Below, in pieces: positions 37,362 through 45,339 of a DNA stretch of 64,000 nucleotides (positions are counted from its first letter, which is position 1; the number at the start of each line of letters is the position of its first letter). The position numbers and the translations under genes were made by a program. The notes under the pieces are model-generated. The model saw only the letters and a list, made by a program, of their open reading frames with translations. It was not told where the DNA came from and made no database searches. Source of the stretch: Synechococcus sp. BSA11S (lineage in GTDB: Bacteria > Cyanobacteriota > Cyanobacteriia > PCC-6307 > Cyanobiaceae); the NCBI RefSeq assembly GCF_014224355.1, contig NZ_VNWP01000007.1:1-64000 (forward strand), in the 5' to 3' direction.

Positions 37362-39134
37362 ATGACCAACAGGCGTGCGAAGCCGGCATCAGATGACGAT
37401 GTGCAAGACACCAATCAGGCCGCTCCAGCCCGCCGACATGAGTCTTGGATCGCCTGCGCGGTGGCCCTGGTCTTCGCCTTGGCCATCATCGCCCTTGAGC
37501 CCGGACTGTTCAGTTTTGGCCGTGGCTCTCATTTCAATTGGGTCACACTGCACTCCCTCTCCATTGTCGACCATTCTCGATTCGACTCCGGTTTCGTTGG
37601 CTATAGCCGCAAGCTCGCTGAAATAGCAAGCGATAACACAAGGCTATTCCATTATGAATATTTTAATCGTTATCCTGCAGTGTTTCCTGTGCTGGCCAAT
37701 GCGTTTCTGGACCGCTTCAGGGAGTCAGCTGAGGGCTATCTTCTGGCCTCAAAGCAGATCATGAATCTGGTCTACGTCGCCACTCTGCTGTTTCTCTATT
37801 TGTCGTTGAGGGCGTTGCGCTTTTCTGGATTGGTGTCATCGCTGAGTCTGTTGAGCGTTGGGGCCTCGCCGTTGTGGCTTCACTACAGACCCATGTTTCA
37901 TTTTGACCAGCCAGGTCTGTTGGGCTACGTCCTCTGCATGTATGGCTACACCGTGCTGGCGAGGCAGGCAACGAGCCGTGCAGAACAATCAAGAAACTCA
38001 ATTGTATTCTTGGTGTGTTCTGCGATTGGCTGTCTGCTTGGCCGATCTTTCATTGCTGTATTTTTTCTGGCTGCAATCAGCATCACCCTTCAGTTTCGGC
38101 AGTCATCATCTCGGCTGAGGAGACTCTCTTGGACAGCAACAGCACTGGGAGGCTCGCTCGTCATCGCTTCGGCGCTCTACGCAGCAGTTGTTGAGTGGAT
38201 TCTCAACCGTAAGTCTGTTGCCTACGTCAAAGAGTCTATGGACAGTTCGGTCATTCAGTCGGCAATGCGTCGTCTCGGGCTCCCCATGGCCCAATGGCCA
38301 GACTCTCAGAAGCCACAACTGGAGTGGTCCAGTGCAATTCAGCAGTATCTTGAATGGATTGCCAATTTAATTCCTACATGGCCCTTTCTGCTGCTATTGG
38401 TGCTATCCCTGGGTTTACTGTCTCGTCGACTTCTGCCATTGTCCAAGCGCCGGATTCTGGCCAGGCGTCCTGGTCCGACATTGTCTCAGGCCGCTGACCC
38501 CCGTCTCGGCGCTGAGATTCAACGACCATCTTCAGTCGACGTCCCCAGCCAGGTTCTGATTGCTGCATTCCTTGCGAGCCTTGCCTGGTTGTTGTTTTTC
38601 AAGAATCTGATTGTTTTTCACGATTATACAATGATATTCCTTGTTCCATTCTTGGTGATTCTCGCTGCATTCGTTTATCGTTCGTTCGTGGCCTGGCTTG
38701 AAGAGTCAATGCGTTACCCAAGGCTGCGAGCATTGACTTTCACCGCTTTATTATTGGTGTTGTCGTTCGTCTACGTAGACGGCTACCTGGACTCAGTCCG
38801 GGCCTGGAAGGTCGACGATGGTCGTGCTGCGCCCATGCACTCTTTTTACAAGGACATTGACGCCTTTAATTCCCTCTCCCGATCGGCTTCGCCACCGGTG
38901 CTGATCAGGCGTGATGACGAGTGGATTGACAATTCTCCCTATGCCCAGGGCGTTCTGCTTGAGGGTGACCTTGTTCTCGATCCAGGCGATGGACGTGCTC
39001 AGCGGCTTCAGCCTCCCGGCTTCCCCATACCAGGCCAGGTTCTCACTCAGGCAACCATCCGGTCCAAGCGGCAACTGGCCGCTGGCAGTCTGAAGCAGGT
39101 TTTTTACAGAGATCGAGCGTATTACGCCAGATAG
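37362..39134 (+). CDS. Unrecognised polytopic membrane protein (possible GT-C type glycosyltransferase)
   Basis: 590 aa. Hydrophobic segments lie at about residues 30-50, 130-160, 165-190, 205-235, 245-275, 340-360, 395-440 and 455-475, with a soluble C-terminal region of about 110 residues. The N-terminal loop after the first helix (HFNWVTLHSLSIVDHSRF ... YFNRYPAVFPVLAN) resembles the catalytic loop region of GT-C enzymes, but I see no firm family match. Composition is lower in GC than the flanking urease and ATP-grasp genes. The 235 bp upstream (37127-37361) hold no gene, only a short GAAGTC/GACTTC inverted repeat. Function unknown. Confidence 0.6.
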   Translation: MTNRRAKPASDDDVQDTNQAAPARRHESWIACAVALVFALAIIALEPGLFSFGRGSHFNWVTLHSLSIVDHSRFDSGFVGYSRKLAEIASDNTRLFHYEYFNRYPAVFPVLANAFLDRFRESAEGYLLASKQIMNLVYVATLLFLYLSLRALRFSGLVSSLSLLSVGASPLWLHYRPMFHFDQPGLLGYVLCMYGYTVLARQATSRAEQSRNSIVFLVCSAIGCLLGRSFIAVFFLAAISITLQFRQSSSRLRRLSWTATALGGSLVIASALYAAVVEWILNRKSVAYVKESMDSSVIQSAMRRLGLPMAQWPDSQKPQLEWSSAIQQYLEWIANLIPTWPFLLLLVLSLGLLSRRLLPLSKRRILARRPGPTLSQAADPRLGAEIQRPSSVDVPSQVLIAAFLASLAWLLFFKNLIVFHDYTMIFLVPFLVILAAFVYRSFVAWLEESMRYPRLRALTFTALLLVLSFVYVDGYLDSVRAWKVDDGRAAPMHSFYKDIDAFNSLSRSASPPVLIRRDDEWIDNSPYAQGVLLEGDLVLDPGDGRAQRLQPPGFPIPGQVLTQATIRSKRQLAAGSLKQVFYRDRAYYAR

Positions 39135-39411
39135 GCGGCTCACTTGACAGTCTTTCTCCAGGCCCTTTCAACGCGACCTCTTCGCTGACTCCTGATGGGT
39201 CGATGGAATGATGCGGCCATCGCTGCGAACCGATGGACCCGCGGCCCCAATCGTGATGCAGGGGCATCAACGGTCCAGGCCAGGGGGGTCCCCCAGGGTC
39301 TGCACCCATCCCTGGGAGGCCGGGTGTGGATCTGAGCGCATCCCCCGGAGTCAGGCGCATTCGGTAGCGATCACCACCAGACTTGTCAAGCTCGCTGCCC
39401 ATGATCGACCC
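39135..39411. other. 277-bp intergenic region, no gene seen
   Basis: Lies between the membrane protein and the ATP-grasp operon. An in-frame upstream extension of the ATP-grasp gene from 39208 is possible on paper, but the translation is low-complexity and unlike the family. A TTGACA hexamer (about 39145) lacks a -10 partner. The operon promoter must be in this stretch but I cannot place it. Confidence 0.5.
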
Positions 39412-40869
39412 ATGGCAACGCCTCCCTCGATGTTCACTGACTACAAGCCGAGCAAGGGTTACGACGAGTACTTCAGCGCCGCCGCCGAGCCGCGCTCGGC
39501 CCTGAGTCCCCTGCTCTCCTCCCTGGGGAAACTGGGCATCGAGGAGATCAACCGCAACCATGCCGCCGCCGGCATGCTGCTCAAGCGGCTTGGCGCCACC
39601 TTTCGCCTCAATGGCTCCGGGGAGCGGGGCGGTGAGCGCATCCTGCCCTTCGACCCCCTGCCGCGGTTGATCCGCTCGGGCGAATGGCAGCGGCTCGAGC
39701 TCGGCCTGATCCAGCGTCTGGAGGCGATCGACTGCTTTCTGGGGGACGTCTACGGCGACCAGAAAATCCTCAGCGATGGGGTCGTGCCTCGGGCCGATGT
39801 GGAGAGCTCCCAGGGCTGGCGGCCCCAGATGCAAGGTTTCAAGCCCCCCCTGGGCCGCTGGTGCCACATTTCCGGTCTGGACCTGATCCGCGACGGCCAG
39901 GGCACCTGGCGGGTGCTGGAGGACAACCTTCGCTGTCCCTCGGGGGTGGCCTATTTCCTGGAGAACCGCCGCGTGATGAAGCGGATGTTCCCCAGCCTGT
40001 TCGCGAGTCGTACGGTCCAGCCCATCGACGACTACCCCTCGCACCTGCTCGAGACCCTGCGCCAGCTCGCCCCCTGGACGGACACACCCAAGGTGGTGCT
40101 GCTCACCCCAGGGGTGTTCAACAGCGCCTATTTCGAGCACAGCTACCTGGCCCAGCAGATGGGCATCCAGCTGGTGGAGGGCCGGGATCTGGTCTGTGAA
40201 AGCAACCGGGTGTGGATGCGCAGCACCTCCGGCCTCGAGCCTGTCGATGTGATCTACCGCCGCATCGACGACGACTTCCTCGACCCTGCGGTGTTCCGTC
40301 CCGATTCGATGCTGGGGGTGCGCGGCCTGATGGAGGCCTACCGGGCCGGGCGGGTCGCGATCGCCAACGCTCCCGGCACGGGTGTGGCCGATGACAAGCT
40401 GATCTATGCCTATCTGCCGGAGATGATCCGCTATTACCTGGCAGAGGAGCCGATCATCGAGAATGTTCCCACCTACCTCTGCTCCAGGCCCGACGATCAG
40501 GCCTATGTGCTCGCCCATCTCGGTGAGCTGGTGGTCAAGTCGGTGGCGGAGGCCGGCGGTTACGGCATGCTGATCGGCCCCCATGCCGATCAGGCCGAGA
40601 TTCTCTCGTTCGCCGACAAGATCAGGGCCGATCCCCGCAACTTCATCGCCCAGCCCACCCTGGAGCTCTCCACCGTGCCCTCCCTGAGCGAAGGAGAGCT
40701 TTACCCCTGTCACGTTGATCTGCGGCCTTACGTGCTGCGGGGCCGAAAAGCCTGGGTCAGCCCGGGGGGACTCACCCGCGTGGCGCTGCGCCGGGGTTCC
40801 CTTGTGGTGAACTCCTCCCAGGGCGGCGGCTGCAAGGACACCTGGATCGTGGATGAAAGCACATGCTGA
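39412..40869 (+). CDS. Circularly permuted ATP-grasp protein (CP_ATPgrasp, DUF404/407 type)
   Basis: 485 aa from the ATG at 39412; an ATG at 39430 (MFTDYKPSKGYDEYF) is also possible. Hallmarks are DYKPSKGYDEYF near the start, DLIRDGQGTWRVLEDNLRCP with PSGVAYFLENR, the IYRRIDDDFLDP loop, GELVVKSVAEAGGYGMLIGP and the C-terminal VSPGGLTRVALRRGSLVVNS. The family is predicted to ligate a carboxylate to an amine in peptide or amide synthesis with alpha-E and transglutaminase partners (amidoligase systems from comparative genomics). No product is known. It overlaps the alpha-E start by 7 nt. Confidence 0.9.
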   Translation: MATPPSMFTDYKPSKGYDEYFSAAAEPRSALSPLLSSLGKLGIEEINRNHAAAGMLLKRLGATFRLNGSGERGGERILPFDPLPRLIRSGEWQRLELGLIQRLEAIDCFLGDVYGDQKILSDGVVPRADVESSQGWRPQMQGFKPPLGRWCHISGLDLIRDGQGTWRVLEDNLRCPSGVAYFLENRRVMKRMFPSLFASRTVQPIDDYPSHLLETLRQLAPWTDTPKVVLLTPGVFNSAYFEHSYLAQQMGIQLVEGRDLVCESNRVWMRSTSGLEPVDVIYRRIDDDFLDPAVFRPDSMLGVRGLMEAYRAGRVAIANAPGTGVADDKLIYAYLPEMIRYYLAEEPIIENVPTYLCSRPDDQAYVLAHLGELVVKSVAEAGGYGMLIGPHADQAEILSFADKIRADPRNFIAQPTLELSTVPSLSEGELYPCHVDLRPYVLRGRKAWVSPGGLTRVALRRGSLVVNSSQGGGCKDTWIVDESTC

Positions 40870-41900
40870 GTCGCGTCGCTGAAGCGCTCTACTGGATCAA
40901 TCGCTATGTGGAGCGGGCGGAGAACATCTCCCGGTTCCTGGAAGTGAGCGAGGCCATGGCCCTCGACTGTCCCCCCGGCAGTGCCGAGCCCTGGCTGCCC
41001 CTGATCGACGCCAGCGGCGACCGCGAGCTCTTCGATCGCATCTTCCCCACAGGGGGGCCTCAGGAGGTGGTGCGCTTCCTGGTCCAGGAGCAGGACAACC
41101 CCAGCAGCATCATCAACTGCATCAGTGCGGCCCGGGAGAACTGCCGTCAGATCCGCGAAGTGATCACCACCGAGATGTGGGAGCAGATCAATGATCTCTA
41201 TCTCACCCTGCTCGAGAGTGATCATTTCTGGCGGCTGCCCGACCAGGAACAGCTCCACGAGGTCCGCAAATCCTGTCAGCTGTTCTATGGCATCACCGAC
41301 GCCACCTTGAGCCGCGACCTCTCCTGGCAGTTCAGCAAGCTGGGACGCCTGGTGGAACGGGCCGACAAGACCAGCCGCATTCTCGACGTCAAGTACTACC
41401 TGCTGCTCCCCAGCCCCGAGGAGGTGGGTGGTGTGCTCGATGAGCTGCAGTGGATTTCCCTGCTGCGCTCGGCAGGTGCTTACCAGATGTTCCGCCAGTC
41501 GCAGCAGCAGGGGATCACGCCCAAGGCCGTGGCCGAATTCCTGCTGCTGGATCCCATCTTCCCCCGGTCAGTGCGCTACTGCCTCGAGGGCCTGAGTAAG
41601 TCCATGCGCGTGATCCGCGGCAATCCGGTGCCCGGCCCTCCCGACGATCTCGAGTGCCTCACCGGTCGGATGCTCGCCAGCTGGAGCTACGTGCGCATCG
41701 ATGAGCTGGTGGCCCAGGGGCTGCATGAAGCGATCGACCGCTTCCAGACCGATCTCAACCACCTGCATGGGCTGATCGACGCGAATTACTTCGTGGTGGC
41801 CTCTCCCATCGTGGAGCCATCAGACACTGCAACGGCCGGCGACTCCAGCCCCTCCCCCAGCACCGTCGTTCCTGCGTCCTCGGCATGCGCGCCCGCATAA
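40863..41900 (+). CDS. Alpha-E domain-containing protein (DUF403)
   Basis: 345 aa, all-helical. It has the family start MLSRVAEALYWINRYVERAE with the repeated glutamates that give the name, and a second ISRFLEVSEAM/LGRLVERADKTSRILDVKYY pattern in the middle. The function of alpha-E proteins is unknown, and they almost always sit next to the permuted ATP-grasp gene, as here. The last 30 or so residues are Ser/Pro/Ala-rich and overlap the transglutaminase start by 16 nt. Confidence 0.9.
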   Translation: MLSRVAEALYWINRYVERAENISRFLEVSEAMALDCPPGSAEPWLPLIDASGDRELFDRIFPTGGPQEVVRFLVQEQDNPSSIINCISAARENCRQIREVITTEMWEQINDLYLTLLESDHFWRLPDQEQLHEVRKSCQLFYGITDATLSRDLSWQFSKLGRLVERADKTSRILDVKYYLLLPSPEEVGGVLDELQWISLLRSAGAYQMFRQSQQQGITPKAVAEFLLLDPIFPRSVRYCLEGLSKSMRVIRGNPVPGPPDDLECLTGRMLASWSYVRIDELVAQGLHEAIDRFQTDLNHLHGLIDANYFVVASPIVEPSDTATAGDSSPSPSTVVPASSACAPA

Positions 41901-42775
41901 CCCACACCCTCAGCTACCGCTACAGCGCGCCTGTTCAGCTTGGTTCCCACCGGATCTGCCTCAAGCCCCGGGCCCACGGCTTCCAGAAGTTGCTCAGCTT
42001 CGATCTGTTCCTCTCCCCGGACCCCCATCGCCTCCATCCCCTGGTGGCCGCCAGTGGCGACGACATCCTGCGGGCCCGGTTCAGTGGTGCCACCGATTCC
42101 TTCGACATCCGCTCCCAGTGCGAGGTGGAGACCCAGGTCCCACCCCTGCTGCAGGTCTGCCTGGAGGAGAACGAGCCGGTCCTTCCCTACCCGGTCGGTC
42201 ATCTCAATGCCGACCTGCTCGGCAGCCTTGACGGCTGGCTCCCGAATGGCCAGCACGATCCCGCCGCCGTGGAGCTGGCCCAGGAGGCCCTGATGGGCAG
42301 TGATCAGCGGGCGCTGATGTTCCTGCAGCAGCTGGTGGAGATGATCCAGGACCGGGTCAAGTACACCCAGCGGCACGTGGGTCCGGCCTGGCCCGCGGGC
42401 CGCACGCTCAAGGAGCGTGTGGGCTCCTGCCGTGATCTGGCCGTGCTGATGATCGAGGCCTGCCGCTGCGTGGGGCTGCCGGCCCGTTTCGTGAGCGGGT
42501 ATCACCTGGTGGAGCCCAGGCCCGAGCGCTACGACCTGCATGCCTGGGCCGAGGTGTACCTGCCGGGGGCCGGCTGGCGTGGGTTCGACCCCAGCGGCAT
42601 GGGGGCGATCGACGATCGCTACATCCCCCTGGCCACCTCTTCCAAGCCCAACCTGGCCGCGGCCGTGATGGGCACCTTCAGCGGTCCTCCAGGGGTCACC
42701 AGCGAGATGCAGTGGTCGATTGCGGCCGATGTGCTCAGCGAAGACCACACCGTGCCCAATCTGCTGCACTTCTGA
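41885..42775 (+). CDS. Transglutaminase-like protease/amidase
   Basis: 296 aa. The N-terminal domain starts RITHTLSYRYSAPVQLG, as in bacterial transglutaminase-like proteins. The catalytic core shows Cys182 (VGSCRDLAVLMIEACR), His219 (DLHAWAEVYLPGAGW) and Asp235 (GFDPS), a complete Cys-His-Asp triad. No signal peptide, so it should act in the cytoplasm. Expected to cut or form amide bonds on the product of the neighbouring ATP-grasp and amidoligase enzymes; this is inference from the conserved gene set. 88-106 bp separate it from glgP. Confidence 0.9.
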   Translation: MRARITHTLSYRYSAPVQLGSHRICLKPRAHGFQKLLSFDLFLSPDPHRLHPLVAASGDDILRARFSGATDSFDIRSQCEVETQVPPLLQVCLEENEPVLPYPVGHLNADLLGSLDGWLPNGQHDPAAVELAQEALMGSDQRALMFLQQLVEMIQDRVKYTQRHVGPAWPAGRTLKERVGSCRDLAVLMIEACRCVGLPARFVSGYHLVEPRPERYDLHAWAEVYLPGAGWRGFDPSGMGAIDDRYIPLATSSKPNLAAAVMGTFSGPPGVTSEMQWSIAADVLSEDHTVPNLLHF

Positions 42776-42881
42776 GGCGAACCTGCAGGGAACCTGGAAT
42801 GAACCTGAATCGGTAACCGTTCCAGCAGCGATGGGGTGGGCTCCCGCAGCATGAAGGGACGAGTTGTCCCGATCCGCCTCC

Positions 42882-45335
42882 ATGGCAGCCAGCACAGTCC
42901 CTCCCACCGACCTCGGCGCGTCGCCCTCGCTGGACAGCCATGCTCTGGCCGAGGCAATGCGCCGGCATCTGTTCTTCACCCAGGCCAAGTCCCCGTCACT
43001 GGCCACCAACCACGACTACTACTGCGCCCTGGCGATGGCCGTGCGCGATCAGCTGCTGCAGAGCTGGGTGGACACCGCCGAGGCCTACACCCAGACCCAG
43101 GTGCGAACGGTGTCCTACCTCTCCGCCGAATACCTGCTCGGTCCTCACCTGGAGAACAACCTGGTCAACCTCGGGCTGCGTGAGGTCGCCCAGCAGGCCT
43201 GCGGCCTCCTGGGTCTCGACCTGATGGAGCTGATCGCCGAGGAGCCGGAACCGGGCCTCGGCAACGGTGGCCTCGGCCGCCTGGCGGCCTGTTTCCAGGA
43301 ATCGATGGCCAGTCTCGAGCTGCCCGCGATCGGCTACGGCATCCGCTACGAATTCGGCATCTTCCGCCAGCAGATCCAGCGGGGCAGCCAGGTGGAGAAC
43401 ACCGATCCCTGGCTGGCCCAGGGCAACCCCTGGGAGGTGATCCGCCCGGAGTGGACCTATCCGGTCACGATCGGAGGCCACACGGTGATCGGGGTGGCCT
43501 ACGACACGCCGATCCTGGGCTATGGCGTCCATACCGCCAACACCCTGCGGCTCTGGTCGGCCCAGGCGCCGGAATCCTTCGACTTCGCCTCCTTCAACGC
43601 CGGTGACTACACCCGGGCGGTGCTGCAGAAGATCAATTCGGAGACCCTCTCGAAGGTGCTCTACCCGAATGACGAGACCGACCAGGGGAAGCAACTGCGC
43701 CTGAGTCAGCAGATCTTCTTCGTGAGCTGCTCCCTGCAGGACATGTTCCGCATCCTCAAGGGGCAGGGACTGCCTGTGACGGCCTTCCACACCAAATTCG
43801 CCGTTCAGCTCAACGACACCCATCCGGCGATCGCCGTGGCCGAACTGATGCGGCTGCTGATCGATGAGCACGGCGTCGACTGGGACACCGCCTGGTCGAT
43901 CACCACGGCCTGCGTCAGCTACACCAACCACACCCTGCTGCCGGAGGCCCTCGAGACCTGGGGTGTCGATCTGTTCGAGCAGTTGCTGCCGCGCCAGCTG
44001 GAGATCATCTACGAGATCAATGCCCGCTTCCTGCGCATGGTGCGCATCCGCCATCCAGGTCAGCCGGCTCTGCTGGAGCGGATGTCGCTGATCCAGGAAG
44101 GTCCGTACCGCAAGGTGCGCATGGCCAACCTGGCGGTCGTGGGCAGCCATCGGGTCAACGGGGTGGCCGAGCTGCACAGCAAGCTGGTGCGCAAGGACCT
44201 CTTCGCTCCGTTCGTGGACCTGTGGCCCGAGAAGTTCACCAACGTCACCAACGGCGTCACCCCCAGGCGCTGGATCGCCGTGGCCAACCCATCCCTCTCG
44301 GGGCTGCTCGATGAGACGATCGGCAGCCGCTGGCGCCGTGACCTCGCCGATCTCTCGCGCCTGGAGTCCTACGCCCACGACGGAGGGTTCCTGGAGCGCT
44401 GGCGCGGCGTGCGTGATCTGAACAAACAACGCCTCTCCAACCTGATTCATCATCAGCTGGGTGTGCTGGTGGATCCCTCCTCCCTGTTCGATGTGCAGGT
44501 GAAGCGGATCCACGAGTACAAGCGCCAGCATCTGGCGGCCCTCCAGATCGTGGAGCGCTATCTGCGCATCCGTAACGGCGAGGACCTGCCGCCGCGCACC
44601 TTCATCTTCGGGGGCAAGGCGGCTCCGGGCTATTACATCGCCAAGCTGATCATCCGCCTGATCGGCGGAATCGCCGAGATCGTGAACATGGATCCGGCGA
44701 TGGACGGCCGCCTGCGGGTGGTGTTCCTGCCCAACTTCAGCGTCAGCCTGGGGCAGAAGGTCTACCCGGCGGTGGATCTCTCCGAGCAGATCTCCACCGC
44801 AGGCAAGGAGGCCTCCGGCACCGGCAACATGAAGATGGCCCTGAACGGCGCGGTCACGATCGGCACCCTCGATGGCGCCAACATCGAGATCCGCGACCTG
44901 GTGGGTCATGAGAACTTCTTCCTGTTCGGCCACACAGCCGAGCAGCTGGAGGCGATCAACAGGGGCGGTTATCACCCGATGCCCTGGCTGGAGAACGATC
45001 CGATCGCGAGGGAGGCGATCGACCTGATCGGCTCAGGCCATTTCAGCGAGGGTGATCGCGATCTGTTCCATCCCCTGCTGGCCAACCTCTGCGGCAGCGA
45101 TCCCTTCCGGGTCATGGCCGACATCGGCGACTATCGCCGGGCTCACAACACTGTGGATGACGCCTGGCTCGATCCTGTCGGCTGGAGCCGCATGTCGCTG
45201 CTCAATTCCGCCCGCTGCGGCTTCTTCAGCAGCGACCGCTCGATCCGCGACTATGCAGAACGGATCTGGGACGTGGAATCGATGCCGATCAATGCCTGCA
45301 CCGTGCTGCCCTCGGCCCAGCCGGGCTCCCGCTGA
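42882..45335 (+). CDS. glgP: Glycogen/alpha-glucan phosphorylase, copy 1
   Basis: 817 aa from the ATG at 42882; a TTG at 42864 is in frame. GT35 enzyme releasing glucose-1-phosphate from glycogen. Blocks seen are TVSYLSAEYLLG, GLGNGGLGRLAACF, VQLNDTHPAIAVAELMR, TNVTNGVTPRRW, VKRIHEYKRQHL and EASGTGNMKMALNGAVTIG with the PLP lysine. It sits between the transglutaminase and the DUF2126 gene, 4 nt before the latter. A second phosphorylase lies at 55.3-57.8 kb. Confidence 0.95.
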   Translation: MAASTVPPTDLGASPSLDSHALAEAMRRHLFFTQAKSPSLATNHDYYCALAMAVRDQLLQSWVDTAEAYTQTQVRTVSYLSAEYLLGPHLENNLVNLGLREVAQQACGLLGLDLMELIAEEPEPGLGNGGLGRLAACFQESMASLELPAIGYGIRYEFGIFRQQIQRGSQVENTDPWLAQGNPWEVIRPEWTYPVTIGGHTVIGVAYDTPILGYGVHTANTLRLWSAQAPESFDFASFNAGDYTRAVLQKINSETLSKVLYPNDETDQGKQLRLSQQIFFVSCSLQDMFRILKGQGLPVTAFHTKFAVQLNDTHPAIAVAELMRLLIDEHGVDWDTAWSITTACVSYTNHTLLPEALETWGVDLFEQLLPRQLEIIYEINARFLRMVRIRHPGQPALLERMSLIQEGPYRKVRMANLAVVGSHRVNGVAELHSKLVRKDLFAPFVDLWPEKFTNVTNGVTPRRWIAVANPSLSGLLDETIGSRWRRDLADLSRLESYAHDGGFLERWRGVRDLNKQRLSNLIHHQLGVLVDPSSLFDVQVKRIHEYKRQHLAALQIVERYLRIRNGEDLPPRTFIFGGKAAPGYYIAKLIIRLIGGIAEIVNMDPAMDGRLRVVFLPNFSVSLGQKVYPAVDLSEQISTAGKEASGTGNMKMALNGAVTIGTLDGANIEIRDLVGHENFFLFGHTAEQLEAINRGGYHPMPWLENDPIAREAIDLIGSGHFSEGDRDLFHPLLANLCGSDPFRVMADIGDYRRAHNTVDDAWLDPVGWSRMSLLNSARCGFFSSDRSIRDYAERIWDVESMPINACTVLPSAQPGSR

Positions 45336-45339
45336 GTCG

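Noticed and set aside
42996-44975. 659-codon minus-strand frame opposite glgP copy 1
   Set aside because: Shadow of a clear phosphorylase gene; the translation is low-complexity.
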